From: Mobiluncus sp963511525
Lineage (GTDB): Bacteria > Actinomycetota > Actinomycetes > Actinomycetales > Actinomycetaceae
Direction: 5' to 3'
Assembly: GCF_963511525.1 (NCBI RefSeq)
Contig: NZ_CAUPIY010000007.1
Coordinates: 1 to 64,000 of the forward strand
Length of the DNA: 64,000 nt
Shown: piece by piece, positions 31,950 through 41,191 of the stretch
Numbering within the stretch: the stretch's first letter is position 1
Layout: each line of letters opens with the position of its first letter
Position numbers and translations under genes: made by a program
Notes under the pieces: model-generated
Told to the model about the DNA's origin: nothing
Database searches by the model: none
Seen by the model: only the letters and a program-made list of their open reading frames with translations

Positions 31950-32321
31950 TGGTGGAGGTGAGGGGAATTGAACCCCTGTCCGATCGGGAATACTTGCTTC
32001 TTCTCCGGGTGCAGTCTGTTTTAGATTCTCGGCCCCATGCCGCCCACAGACCGGGCTACATCGGGCTAAAGTTACCTAAAATCTCGAACCAACCTAAGTA
32101 ACCCAGGCGATTCCAGTGGCTCTAAAAACGACGCCAGGATCCGCAGCTAGAGCAACTGCGGGCTGACGGAATCAGTTCCCTTGGATTAAGCAGCCAAGGT
32201 GAAGGATTCAGTACTGTTACGTTCAGCACTTATTGTTTCGTATCCATCGTTTACGAGATGAGGACACCTCCTCGACCCGCTTCTCTCAAGATACTACCGA
32301 CCGTCGAAACCGATCACCCCC
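31950..32321 (-). ncRNA. ssrA: Transfer-messenger RNA (tmRNA)
   Basis: A 372-nt tmRNA. The 5' end GGGGGTGATCGGTTTCGACGG is diagnostic. It pairs its first seven bases with CACCTCC before the encoded ACCA at the 3' end (31950), where the T-arm CAGGGGTTCAATTCCCC also lies. The tag reading frame (32227 down to 32186) is GCT GAA CGT AAC AGT ACT GAA TCC TTC ACC TTG GCT GCT TAA, giving AERNSTESFTLAA with the usual LAA end. tmRNA rescues stalled ribosomes and tags the nascent protein for proteolysis. The mobile element abuts its 3' end, a common integration site, and leaves the mature RNA intact. Confidence 0.95.
31962..31979 (-). other. 18-bp core in the ssrA 3' end (right att candidate)
   Basis: Identical over 18 bp to 23913-23930 but inverted. 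It lies in the T-arm of tmRNA. Confidence 0.6.
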
Positions 32322-32356
32322 GCTATTCAGTTATCCCTGCCAATGGCAAGTATTCC

Positions 32357-32385
32357 ATTGTAAACCCAGCCCGGAATTCTGTCCA
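32357..32385 (-). promoter_or_regulatory. Promoter of ssrA
   Basis: On the minus strand TGGACA (32385-32380) and TACAAT (32362-32357) are separated by exactly 17 bp, each one mismatch from the sigma-70 consensus. Transcription would begin about 30 nt before the mature 5' end, consistent with RNase P trimming. Confidence 0.75.
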
Positions 32386-32511
32386 TAGCTCGGCGTACCC
32401 GACGCATATTCGCAGTAACGATTCTCTGTATATGTCCGAACGACTTCCGCCCTGGCAGTGCCGCCAGCGCGTAATGCCCCCATCTCACTGGACATCAGCT
32501 AGGCTTTTACT

Positions 32512-34251
32512 ATGAGTACCCCCACCCGTCTGCGCGCTGACCTCGTCGTTATCGGAGGCGGAGCTACCGGTGCCGGGGTCGTGCGCGATGCGGCAATGCG
32601 CGGCTACGATGTCATCCTGTTGGAACGCGCCGATATTGGGCAAGGGACGTCCGCCCGCTACCACGGACTGCTGCATTCGGGCGGGCGCTACGTAATTTCT
32701 GATCCCGAATCGGCCACACAGTGCGCCGATGAAAACGCCATTTTGCGCCGTATCAACGCCGATGCGTTGGAGGACGTGGGTGGCCTGTTTGTGCTGACCC
32801 CCGATGACCCCGAGGACTATGCGGATCGTTTCCTCCCGGCCGCACTCAAAGCGGGTGTGAAATGCGAAGAAATCCCACTCGGTACCGCTTTCAAGACGGA
32901 ACCACGGCTGAATCCACAGATCAAACGCGCTTTCCAGGTCAACGACGGCGGGGTTGACGGATGGAAACTCATCTGGGGCGCCCTAGAATCCGCCCAGGAA
33001 TACGGCGCAAAAATCCTGCCCTATCACCGGGTTGAATCGATTACTGTCAAGGACGGTGCAGTCTGCGCTGTGTCAGCTCGGGATGAAAAGACCGGTACTG
33101 ACGTTCACGTTGATTGTCGCTTTGTCATCAATGCGGCCGGACCGTGGGCGGGTCAGATTGCCGAAATGGTTGGTGCCAGCGATATAGAAATTATACCCGG
33201 TCGGGGTATCATGATTGGTTTCAATCAACGCCTGGTGCACCACGTCATCAACCGCTGCGCCCTGTCCGGGGACGGCGACATCCTGGTGCCGGCCCACCCC
33301 ATCTGTATCATCGGGACTACCGACCAACCCGCCGTCAAACCGGATTTCCTGGCCATCAAGCCGGAGGAAGTCCAACAAATGCTCGACAAGGGCGAGCAAA
33401 TGGTTCCCGACTTGCGCCAAGCCCGCCCCCTGCACGTCTGGGCTGGCGCTCGCCCACTGCTGCGAGATACGCGCGTCAGCGCCACAGACACCCGGCACAT
33501 GACTCGCGGCATGGCCATTCTGGACCACCTGGAGCGCGACAATATTCACGGTTTCCTGACCATCGTGGGCGGCAAACTCACGACTTACCGCCTGATGGCG
33601 GAAAAGGTCGTGAACATTATGTGTCACCAGCTGGGCGACAATCGGGTTTGTACCACCGCACAAGAGCCCGTCCCCTCCGCTCAAGCTCGCCGTTTCAGTC
33701 ATTTGTCCGACCGGCTGCAGGCCCGCGAGACAGACCGCCACGATGACCCCATTATCTGTGAATGCGAACTGGTCAATCAGCGGATGATTTTGGAGGCGCT
33801 ACAGGAAAATCCCCGGGTAAACATCGACGATTTGCGCCGCCAGCTACGCATCGGCATGGGGCCTTGTCAGGGCAGTTTCTGCGGGGCGCGCACCGCGGGC
33901 ATTATCCACGATTTCCGTTCTCAGAATCCCCCAGCGTCGCCCGTTTCCACAACGACCCCCGAAACCCCGACCCCCGACGCTGGTACCACTTCGGGTGCCC
34001 CCTGCTCCGCCGCAACGCGCGCTGATATCAGCACCACCATGCTGAATCTGTTTTTGTCCAACCGCTTGGGAGGAATCACTCCTATTCTCTACGGCGCGCT
34101 GGCTCGTGAGATGGCTTTGCAGAGATGGATTTTAGGCACTTTGGATCTGGAACACCTGCCCGGCCCCAGCCCGGAATCCAGCCGCGCCACCGGCGACCTG
34201 GCTTTGAATCACGGCACGGGTCGTGACGAACCGACAGGAGGTGCCCGATGA
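32512..34251 (+). CDS. glpA: Anaerobic glycerol-3-phosphate dehydrogenase subunit A
   Basis: A 579-residue flavoprotein oxidising sn-glycerol-3-phosphate to DHAP. The FAD Rossmann motif is VIGGGATGAGVVRDAAMRGY (near residue 12); RYHGLLHSGGRYV and GRGIMIGFNQ are DAO-fold markers. A bfd-like [2Fe-2S] domain follows: CECE near residue 415, then GPCQGSFCGARTAGI. The C-terminal NLFLSNRLGGITPILYGALAREMALQRWILGTLDLE is typical of GlpA; a Thr/Pro-rich linker before it makes the protein slightly longer than the E. coli one. It is the first gene of glpABC, with 4-bp overlaps (ATGA) between genes. It forms GlpAB on GlpC at the membrane and donates electrons to menaquinone for fumarate or other anaerobic respiration. 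Confidence 0.95.
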   Translation: MSTPTRLRADLVVIGGGATGAGVVRDAAMRGYDVILLERADIGQGTSARYHGLLHSGGRYVISDPESATQCADENAILRRINADALEDVGGLFVLTPDDPEDYADRFLPAALKAGVKCEEIPLGTAFKTEPRLNPQIKRAFQVNDGGVDGWKLIWGALESAQEYGAKILPYHRVESITVKDGAVCAVSARDEKTGTDVHVDCRFVINAAGPWAGQIAEMVGASDIEIIPGRGIMIGFNQRLVHHVINRCALSGDGDILVPAHPICIIGTTDQPAVKPDFLAIKPEEVQQMLDKGEQMVPDLRQARPLHVWAGARPLLRDTRVSATDTRHMTRGMAILDHLERDNIHGFLTIVGGKLTTYRLMAEKVVNIMCHQLGDNRVCTTAQEPVPSAQARRFSHLSDRLQARETDRHDDPIICECELVNQRMILEALQENPRVNIDDLRRQLRIGMGPCQGSFCGARTAGIIHDFRSQNPPASPVSTTTPETPTPDAGTTSGAPCSAATRADISTTMLNLFLSNRLGGITPILYGALAREMALQRWILGTLDLEHLPGPSPESSRATGDLALNHGTGRDEPTGGAR

Positions 34252-35552
34252 AAATCGCTGTAATCGGTGCGGGGTTGGCTGGTTTAAGCGCTGCCCTCAT
34301 GGCTCACGAAAAAAGATACCGAGTTACGGTATATACCAAAGGCCTCGGTGGCCTGGCGCTTTCCGCCGGTACGGGCGACCTGTTGGGCTACCTCCCCGAC
34401 CGTTCTGACCCGGTGGTTGGCGACCCTTACCAAGCTGTTAACGACCTACCGCAATACCACCCCTATCGTCTGATAGGGACCGAACACTTACGAGCGGGGA
34501 TGGAATGGTATTGCCAAGCCCTGCCCGGTTTTTGGGCGCCGGCCAACCCCACGAACACAAACACATTCCTGGCTTCTGCCCTAGGTTCCGTTCGCCCCAC
34601 CTATCTGGTGCCCCAAACCTGTGCTGCGGGAGCCCTGCGCGACCAGATGAAGCTGCTGGTAGTGGGCCTCAAACAATTTAAAGATTTTCCCGCGACCCTC
34701 ATCGCCGACAACCTCAATCGCTCTGAGCGGTTCTCGCTTTCGGCGCGGGCAGTGACCCTGGATTTGAGCGGACGCGGAAACGAAGCCGATGTTACCGCCA
34801 CGGACTACGCCCGAAACTTTGATGTCACTGACCTGGACCCGAAGCAAGCCGCCAAACTGCGCCAAAAATTCGCCACCCTGCTCAACGACACCGTGCAAAG
34901 CGGGGAAACCATCCTCATCCCCGCCCTGCTGGGATTGAGCCCGCAAACTTTTCGCGAATTTCAAGCCTTGGTCAACGCGCCGGTCGCCGAAGTTCCCACC
35001 GTTCCCCCCTCTATCTTGGGCCGACGCGCCTACGACATCTTGGTCAACAGCTGCCGCGAGGCCCGCGTCGACATCCACACCAACTGCGAGGTTATGTCCG
35101 CCGCCAGCCTGGACGGCACCGTGACCGCGCTGCGGGTCGCACGCGCCGGGGGCGTGGACGAAGTGGAAGTTGACGCGGTATTAGACGCAGCGGGCGGAAT
35201 GACCTCGGGCAACTTTGAGCGTGACTCACATTTAAATATCCAAGAAAAGGTCTTTAATCTTCCCGTGTTCACCCCCGCCCCCGACGCTACCGGCTACCTC
35301 AATTCCATTCATCAGATTGACCGGGAAAATCGCCAGGAGCTCGAACGGGTGCTGATGTCAGGAGTGGCGGTCGACGCCACGATGCGTCCCGTTGATGCAT
35401 CCGGTCACCGGCTCTATGACAATGTCTATTGCCTGGGCGAAATGCTGGGGGCCTGCGCGCCGTGGCGCGAACTTTCCGGAGAGGGTCTCGCCTTGGGCAG
35501 TGCCTGGGCAGCCGTGCAATCGTTGGCGTCCTTAGAGAGGAGCCGGTCATGA
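34248..35552 (+). CDS. glpB: Anaerobic glycerol-3-phosphate dehydrogenase subunit B
   Basis: A 434-residue flavin-binding subunit. It has an N-terminal FAD-binding motif IAVIGAGLAGLSAALMAHEKRYRVTVYTKGLGGLALSAGTGDLLGY (shown in parts: GAGLAGLSAA, GLGGLALSAGTGDLLGY). C-terminal NVYCLGEMLGACAPWRELSGEGLALGSAWAAV is the FAD-closing segment of GlpB. It accepts electrons from GlpA in the complex. It overlaps glpA and glpC by 4 bp each. Confidence 0.94.
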   Translation: MKIAVIGAGLAGLSAALMAHEKRYRVTVYTKGLGGLALSAGTGDLLGYLPDRSDPVVGDPYQAVNDLPQYHPYRLIGTEHLRAGMEWYCQALPGFWAPANPTNTNTFLASALGSVRPTYLVPQTCAAGALRDQMKLLVVGLKQFKDFPATLIADNLNRSERFSLSARAVTLDLSGRGNEADVTATDYARNFDVTDLDPKQAAKLRQKFATLLNDTVQSGETILIPALLGLSPQTFREFQALVNAPVAEVPTVPPSILGRRAYDILVNSCREARVDIHTNCEVMSAASLDGTVTALRVARAGGVDEVEVDAVLDAAGGMTSGNFERDSHLNIQEKVFNLPVFTPAPDATGYLNSIHQIDRENRQELERVLMSGVAVDATMRPVDASGHRLYDNVYCLGEMLGACAPWRELSGEGLALGSAWAAVQSLASLERSRS

Positions 35553-36880
35553 CGGAAATCACCGCACTCGACTACGCCAAAGCAAACCTGGCGCGCACTT
35601 CCCTGGATCAGTGCCTGAAATGCACCATCTGCGAGACCCAATGCCCGGTCATGCGGGTCACTCCGAACTTTTCCGGGCCCAAGTTCGTGGGTCCCCAAGC
35701 GGAACGGTTCCGCAAAGGTCAGTCAGTCGATAAGTCCCTAGACTACTGTTCGGGCTGCTCCATCTGTACTACCGTTTGTCCCCACGGAGTAAAGATTGCC
35801 GAGCTCAACGCCCAAGCTCGTGCCGTCATGAAGGCCGACAATATGCCCTTACGCGACCGCCTGATTACCCAAACTGAGCTGGAAGGCAAACTGCTGACCC
35901 CGCTGGCCCCCATCGCCAACGCGGCGCTAGGGAATCGGCCGATTCGCAAACTTGTGCAGGCCGTCATCGGAGTCCACGCTGACGCCCCCACCCCGGTGGC
36001 TCAATCCACCAGCTTCTTGACCTGGTGGAAGCGGCACGAAAAGGAGGTCTATGGCGGCCCCTACGTCCCGCGCCGTCCCCAGTCGACCATGTACCTGCCT
36101 TCTGAAACGAAGTGGCACCGCGGCCCGATTGTGTTCTTCCACGGCTGCGCGGGAGCGTACTTTGAAGTATCCACGTCCATCGCAACGGTCGAGGTACTGG
36201 AGCATCTGGGGTATCGCGTCATCGTGCCGAAACAGGGCTGCTGTGGGCTGGCGTCACAATCAAACGGGCTGTTCAACGATGCTTCGCGCCATGTCTTGCA
36301 GCTGGCACGCCAACTGCAACGCGCCGGGAAGAACCTGCCAATCATTTCTTCCTCCGGGTCTTGCGCGGGAATGTTGCGCCACGAGGCTCGCGAGATCATG
36401 GGGTTGGAAGATGCTGTGTTGCGAGACGTGGGCGCACGCCTGTTCGAGACTTCCGAATTCATCGCGCATCTGATGGACGAGGGCGAATTCCCGGAAAGCG
36501 ACCTGCGCCCGCTGGACTTGACCCTAACCTATCACCAACCCTGTCAGGTGAAATCCCAGGGTATCGGCAAACCGGCGATTCGGATGCTGGAAACCATCCC
36601 CGGCGTGCACGTGGTGGAATCGGGCCAGCCCTGCTGCGGTATCGCCGGGACCTACGGACTAAAGAAAGAAAAATTCGACGTGGCGCAAGCCATCGGCAAG
36701 CCTCTGTTTGCAAAGATTAAAACCGTGAACCCCCACTTGGCGGCCTGCGACACCGAAACGTGCCGCTGGCAAATTCGGAAAGGAACCGGCGCCGAAGTCG
36801 TTCACCCCATCGAGATTCTCGCTCGTGCGCTGGGACTGGCGAGTCAGGGCGCGGGCGGCTCCCCCGGCGCAGTCCGCTAA
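35549..36880 (+). CDS. glpC: Anaerobic glycerol-3-phosphate dehydrogenase iron-sulfur subunit C
   Basis: A 443-residue membrane-associated electron carrier. Two [4Fe-4S] motifs lie near the N-terminus: CLKCTICETQCPV and CSGCSICTTVCPHG. Two CCG (heterodisulfide-reductase-like) domains follow: FFHGCAGAYFE...KQGCCGLASQSNG and YHQPCQVKSQG...SGQPCCGIAGTYGLKKEK. It passes electrons from GlpAB to menaquinone. The ATG at 35549 overlaps the glpB stop (ATGA) after GAGAGGAG. glpK follows after 46 bp. Confidence 0.95.
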   Translation: MTEITALDYAKANLARTSLDQCLKCTICETQCPVMRVTPNFSGPKFVGPQAERFRKGQSVDKSLDYCSGCSICTTVCPHGVKIAELNAQARAVMKADNMPLRDRLITQTELEGKLLTPLAPIANAALGNRPIRKLVQAVIGVHADAPTPVAQSTSFLTWWKRHEKEVYGGPYVPRRPQSTMYLPSETKWHRGPIVFFHGCAGAYFEVSTSIATVEVLEHLGYRVIVPKQGCCGLASQSNGLFNDASRHVLQLARQLQRAGKNLPIISSSGSCAGMLRHEAREIMGLEDAVLRDVGARLFETSEFIAHLMDEGEFPESDLRPLDLTLTYHQPCQVKSQGIGKPAIRMLETIPGVHVVESGQPCCGIAGTYGLKKEKFDVAQAIGKPLFAKIKTVNPHLAACDTETCRWQIRKGTGAEVVHPIEILARALGLASQGAGGSPGAVR

Positions 36881-36926
36881 AACGGCTCAGTCTGGCGACA
36901 GGAAACGATGTGAAAGGAAGACAACG

Positions 36927-38465
36927 ATGTCTCAGAAAAAATATGTGATGGCGATTGACCAGGGTACGACTTCATCTCGAGCCATTATTTTTGACCACTA
37001 CGGGCGCATAGTTTCGGTCGGTCAGATGGAGCACGAACAGATTTTTCCCTCTCCCGGATGGGTCGAGCACGATGCGACCGAAATCTGGTACAACGTGCGG
37101 GAAGTCGTGGGCCGCGCCTTGGCGAACGCCACGAAACAGACCGGGATGGGGCTCAACCACCACGACATCGCCGCCCTGGGCATCACCAACCAGCGCGAAA
37201 CCACGATCGTGTGGGACAAAAACACTGGTCAGCCCATCTATAACGCAATCGTGTGGCAGGATACTCGTTCCCAAGACCTGGTGGACCGGTTGGCGGCAAA
37301 CGGCGGGCCGGACCGGTGGCGTCCGCTAGTGGGCGAAGCCCTGTCCACCTATGCCTCCATCACCAAGATTATGTGGATTTTGGAAAACGTGCCGGGAGCG
37401 CGCGAACGCGCCGAACGGGGCGAACTGCTGTTCGGTAACCCGGACACTTGGGTCATCTGGAACATGACCGGAGGCATCAACGGCGGCCTGCACGTCACCG
37501 ACGTGACGAATGCATCGCGCACCATGCTAATGGATCTTCACACTTTGCAGTGGCGCGAGGACATCTGTCAGGAGGCCGGGATTCCCCTCAATATGCTGCC
37601 TGAGATTCGTTCCTCGTCAGAAGTTTACGGTCAATGCCGCCAAGACGGTTTGCTGGCTGGAGTGCCGGTGGCTGGGGATTTGGGTGACCAGCAGGCCGCG
37701 ACCTTTGGCCAGGCCTGTTTTGAGCCGGGGATGGCAAAGAACACTTACGGCACGGGATGTTTCATGCTGATGAATACCGGTACCACCCCGATGCCTTCGG
37801 AAAACGGCATGATTACCACGGTTTGTTACAAGATTGGCAATGAGCCTACCGTTTACGCGTTGGAAGGATCCATCGCGGTAACCGGCTCGCTGATTCAATG
37901 GCTGCGGGACAACCTGAACATCATCGAGGCCTCCGAGGACGTGGAGGACTTGGCTTCCTCGGTGAAAGACAACGGCGGGGTCTATTTCGTACCGGCGTTT
38001 TCCGGACTGTTCGCGCCCTACTGGAAGGGGGATGCCCGCGGAACAATTGTCGGCATGACCCGCTACAACACAAAAGGACACTTGGCTCGCGCCGCCCTGG
38101 AAGCCACCGCTTTCCAGACCCGGGAAGTCTTGGACGCGATGGAGTCCGATTCTCACGTGAAGCTCGGCGAGTTGCGCGTTGACGGCGGCATGACGGCAAA
38201 TAACCTGCTGATGCAGTTCCAGTCCGATATTTTGGGTGTGCCCGTGGTACTACCAACAGTCGCTGAAACGACCGCTCTGGGCGCAGCCTACGCCGCCGGC
38301 ATCGCCGTCGGTTTTTGGAGCGGCACCGCGGACGTCACCAACAACTGGCAGGAAAACCACCGATGGAACCCCACCATGGAACCTGACGAACGGGACCGCA
38401 CCCTGCGCTTGTGGAAGAAAGCCGTGACCCGGACTTTTGACTGGGTCGACGACGACGTCCGGTAA
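36927..38465 (+). CDS. glpK: Glycerol kinase
   Basis: A 512-residue FGGY-family kinase making sn-glycerol-3-phosphate from glycerol and ATP. Key segments: YVMAIDQGTTSSRAIIFD (phosphate-binding), ITNQRETTIVWDKNTGQPIYNAIVWQDTR, GDLGDQQAATFGQACFEPGMAKNTYGTGCF and ELRVDGGMTANNLLMQFQSDIL. The start ATG has AAAGGAAG upstream; the in-frame codons before it overlap glpC and are not conserved-like. It is last in the glpABCK operon, giving a complete glycerol-to-DHAP route. No GlpF facilitator gene lies in the window. Confidence 0.96.
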   Translation: MSQKKYVMAIDQGTTSSRAIIFDHYGRIVSVGQMEHEQIFPSPGWVEHDATEIWYNVREVVGRALANATKQTGMGLNHHDIAALGITNQRETTIVWDKNTGQPIYNAIVWQDTRSQDLVDRLAANGGPDRWRPLVGEALSTYASITKIMWILENVPGARERAERGELLFGNPDTWVIWNMTGGINGGLHVTDVTNASRTMLMDLHTLQWREDICQEAGIPLNMLPEIRSSSEVYGQCRQDGLLAGVPVAGDLGDQQAATFGQACFEPGMAKNTYGTGCFMLMNTGTTPMPSENGMITTVCYKIGNEPTVYALEGSIAVTGSLIQWLRDNLNIIEASEDVEDLASSVKDNGGVYFVPAFSGLFAPYWKGDARGTIVGMTRYNTKGHLARAALEATAFQTREVLDAMESDSHVKLGELRVDGGMTANNLLMQFQSDILGVPVVLPTVAETTALGAAYAAGIAVGFWSGTADVTNNWQENHRWNPTMEPDERDRTLRLWKKAVTRTFDWVDDDVR

Positions 38466-38491
38466 ACCTCAACCGCTGGCGAAAAACCGGC

Positions 38492-39400
38492 TTACCAGTA
38501 GTAACGCTGGATAATGGCATCCGCGAAGTGTTCCACCGCCTCCCGGGCGGAATCCAGGTACAGGTTGCCTTCTACCAGCGATATTTCCATGACATAGTAC
38601 GAGCCTTTGCCGTCAGCTACCATGTCAATCCGGTCGTAAAGTACCTGGGTATCGTGTTCCGAAGTCAACTTAATGTAGTCGTGAATGTAGCGGCGAACCT
38701 GCTCGCCCCACCCCCATTCTTCCTGGCTGGAATAACGGGCGGTGACAATCTGTTCCGGCTCCGGGCCCTCGCAGGCGGCGTGCAGCATAGCGCCCTTTTG
38801 CACCGTATGGGAGATGACCCCGTTGTAGTACACAATCGAGACTTCGCCTTGTGTCTCGACTTCCTCTAAGTAGCGCTGAATCATCACGCCTGAACCGGCA
38901 GACAGCAGGTCCATCGCGTGTTCGATAGCTTCGCGCCGCGAATTGGCGGAAGTCGAAGTGTAGCGTCCCACGCCGCGCCCCCCGCTGGAGATGGTCGGCT
39001 TCACCACGAAGTCGCCGAAGGCGGGGAAACGGGAGTGAACCTGATGTTTAGTGAGGTTTCGTTCGGGTTCCAGCCAAGTCGTCGGAATGATGGGCATCCC
39101 CAACTTTTGTAGCTCGCGCAGGTAGTGCTTATCCGTGTTCCATTCCAAGATTTCGGGGGTGTTCAGCAACTTTGGTACGGAATGCGCCCACTTGAGAAAC
39201 TCCTCGCGGCGATGCGCATAGTTCGGGGTCGAACGCAACACTGCGAACCGACCTTCTGACCAATCCACGCTGGGGTCGTCCCAGCTGCGCATGACCGGTT
39301 CGATTCCGTGGTCGCGCAAAGCATCACATAAGTCCTGGTCACCTGCCAATCCTTGCGGAGTTTCGGAGCTCATCACCAAAATGACTTTATTATCTGACAT
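38492..39400 (-). CDS. ATP-grasp enzyme, amino-acid ligase-like
   Basis: A 302-residue ATP-grasp protein. The nucleotide-binding strand pattern is FGDFVVKPTISSGGRGVGRY (Lys plus Gly-rich loop) and GVMIQRYLEEVETQGEVSIVYYNGVISHTVQK; the Mg site is YVMEISLVEGNLYLDSA. It resembles the RimK/DcsG-like group that joins carboxylates to amines, but the product is unknown. AAAGGAC lies about 8 nt before the ATG. It is co-directional with ddl, separated by 83 bp. Confidence 0.8.
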   Translation of the reverse strand: MSDNKVILVMSSETPQGLAGDQDLCDALRDHGIEPVMRSWDDPSVDWSEGRFAVLRSTPNYAHRREEFLKWAHSVPKLLNTPEILEWNTDKHYLRELQKLGMPIIPTTWLEPERNLTKHQVHSRFPAFGDFVVKPTISSGGRGVGRYTSTSANSRREAIEHAMDLLSAGSGVMIQRYLEEVETQGEVSIVYYNGVISHTVQKGAMLHAACEGPEPEQIVTARYSSQEEWGWGEQVRRYIHDYIKLTSEHDTQVLYDRIDMVADGKGSYYVMEISLVEGNLYLDSAREAVEHFADAIIQRYYW

Positions 39401-39483
39401 CGTTGTCCTTTCGATTCATATTCATTCTATCTGTAGTTTCGGCTGAGGGGTCCGCTCCGGGCGGGACGATAGCTACGTCCGCC

Positions 39484-40611
39484 TCACCGTAACCCTTGCG
39501 GGTGAGCCAAAGCCAGCTCAATCAGCTCAGTGACCAGGTCGGTGTAGGACAGTCCCACGTTCTCCCACATTCCCGGATACAGGGAATAGGGCGTCATTCC
39601 GGGCATGGTGTTGACTTCGTTGAGGATGATTTCCCCGGTATCGGGCACATAGAAAAAGTCCACTCGGCTCAGGCCCTCCCCGCCTAAAAGCTGGAAAGCC
39701 TGGCGGGCATAGTTTTGAATCTGCGTCGCGACACCGGCGGGAATCTGGGCTGGAATCTGCAATCGCACCGCCTCGTTGGCAAAATACTTGGATTGGAAAT
39801 CGTACATTCCAGGAGTGGAAACCATCACGACTTCCCCCGGCGGGGTGGTGCGGGGGGCTCCCCCGGCACGCCCCTCCAAAACAGCACACTCAACTTCACG
39901 AGCGCCCTGCACCGCGGCTTCCACGATAACTTTCGGGTCGTGGCGGCGAGCGGCGACGACCGCAGCCTCAAAGTCCTGCCACGAATCCACCCTTGTGACC
40001 CCTAAGGAAGACCCGGCACGCGCCGGCTTCACAAAGACCGGCAACCCCCACGACAGAATCGGAGCCGGGACTTCGTCCGCGCGGTGGCGCCAATCAAAGT
40101 CCGTGATGACGTGGTAGCGTCCCACGGGAATCCCCCCGTGTTCCAACAGAACTTTCGCACACCCCTTGTCCATTCCGTTAGAGGAGGCGCCCACCCCGCA
40201 ACCGGTATAGGGCACGCCAACCATCTCACACAGACCCTGAATCGTCCCGTCCTCTCCGTAAGGTCCGTGTAGCAGCGGCATCACCACGTCAACACGGCCC
40301 AGGTCCTTGATGGGAGCGCTGGGGGTGCGGGAATCCCAAAAGAATAAATGCTGGTTTTGCGGCACTAACGCCACGAAAGTCCCGTTATCCTCAATCTCAG
40401 CCCCCTGCCCGTCCTGGAGACGCAGCGAATCGGACTCGTCAGGCATCAACACCCACGCTCCGGCCTTGGTGATTCCGATTGGTATCGGTTCAAAACGCGT
40501 GCGGTCGATATGGTCGAGTACACCCGCTGCCGTGGCGCAAGAAATCGAGTGTTCCCCGCTGCGTCCACCGAAAATAACCGCTACCCGGGTCTTTTGTTCG
40601 CCTTCACTCAT
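39484..40611 (-). CDS. ddl: D-alanine--D-alanine ligase
   Basis: A 375-residue ATP-grasp ligase making the D-Ala-D-Ala end of the peptidoglycan stem peptide. Signatures: VAVIFGGRSGEHSISCATA, MPLLHGPYGEDGTIQGLCEMVGVPYTGCGVGASSNGMDK, FVKPARAGSSLGVTRV and DFFYVPDTGEIILNEVNTMPGMTPYSLYP. The presence of the latter NEVNTMPG block with its Mg-binding Glu and Asn supports activity. It is the first gene of a cell-wall-related minus-strand run in this part of the chromosome; a small membrane protein gene lies 42 bp upstream. Confidence 0.96.
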   Translation of the reverse strand: MSEGEQKTRVAVIFGGRSGEHSISCATAAGVLDHIDRTRFEPIPIGITKAGAWVLMPDESDSLRLQDGQGAEIEDNGTFVALVPQNQHLFFWDSRTPSAPIKDLGRVDVVMPLLHGPYGEDGTIQGLCEMVGVPYTGCGVGASSNGMDKGCAKVLLEHGGIPVGRYHVITDFDWRHRADEVPAPILSWGLPVFVKPARAGSSLGVTRVDSWQDFEAAVVAARRHDPKVIVEAAVQGAREVECAVLEGRAGGAPRTTPPGEVVMVSTPGMYDFQSKYFANEAVRLQIPAQIPAGVATQIQNYARQAFQLLGGEGLSRVDFFYVPDTGEIILNEVNTMPGMTPYSLYPGMWENVGLSYTDLVTELIELALAHPQGLR

Positions 40612-40653
40612 GGGTAAAACTTTAGTCCTTTCGGGGGTTTTTCTTGAATTCCT

Positions 40654-41154
40654 TTAGGCTGGCTCGGTTACCGTAGGCGTAGGAGCCGGTTTGGGGGCAA
40701 AGTTTTCCAGCCAACCGTCTAGTTTCGATTCCTGTTCGGGACACAGGGACATCGCTGCGGATTGCTCCACCCCAATCCAGAATTGCACCTGGGTGGCCGG
40801 CATCGGCAACTTGTCCGACCCGGAGCCGTTGTCGCTTTCGGCAATGAATGCCAGCACCCGAGTGGGATCCCAGCCGGATTCCAGCTTTCCACACGCCCGC
40901 CATCCCATTTTGGTGACTTCTTTGCGCAGTTCAGCGGGGAAACCGGGGTTCAGGAAAGTAATCTGTTTCCAATAGGTTTCCTCACGAGCGGCAGCGTCGG
41001 CGGGACGCTGCTCTGGATTATTGCCATTGATATTGCCAAATTCCCACGCCAGGAACAATCCGGCGGCAAAGAAAATGAAAGCGCCAATCACGGTTTTTTT
41101 GGTTCTCTTGTCCCAGATACCGGTGTCTTCGGCATCATCGTCGAAGTTTCGCAA
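40654..41154 (-). CDS. Single-pass membrane protein with extracytoplasmic Cys-containing domain
   Basis: A 166-residue protein: a short cytoplasmic N-terminus (RNFDDDAEDTGIWDKRTKK), one TM helix (VIGAFIFFAAGLFLAWEF), an exported domain with two Cys (GWRACGKLE and MSLCPEQE) that may form a disulfide, and a Pro-rich tail. It loosely resembles DUF732-type secreted domains, but I am not sure. A TTG start at 41154 with AGGGGGC upstream is the best fit. It lies between plsC and ddl. Confidence 0.65.
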   Translation of the reverse strand: MRNFDDDAEDTGIWDKRTKKTVIGAFIFFAAGLFLAWEFGNINGNNPEQRPADAAAREETYWKQITFLNPGFPAELRKEVTKMGWRACGKLESGWDPTRVLAFIAESDNGSGSDKLPMPATQVQFWIGVEQSAAMSLCPEQESKLDGWLENFAPKPAPTPTVTEPA

Positions 41155-41191
41155 CGCTCGCCCCCTTTCTGTTCCGGGTATTCCAACAGGT

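Noticed and set aside
32386..32511. Riboswitch or strong promoter upstream of glpA
   Set aside because: I found no convincing -35/-10 pair on the plus strand and no known riboswitch fold.
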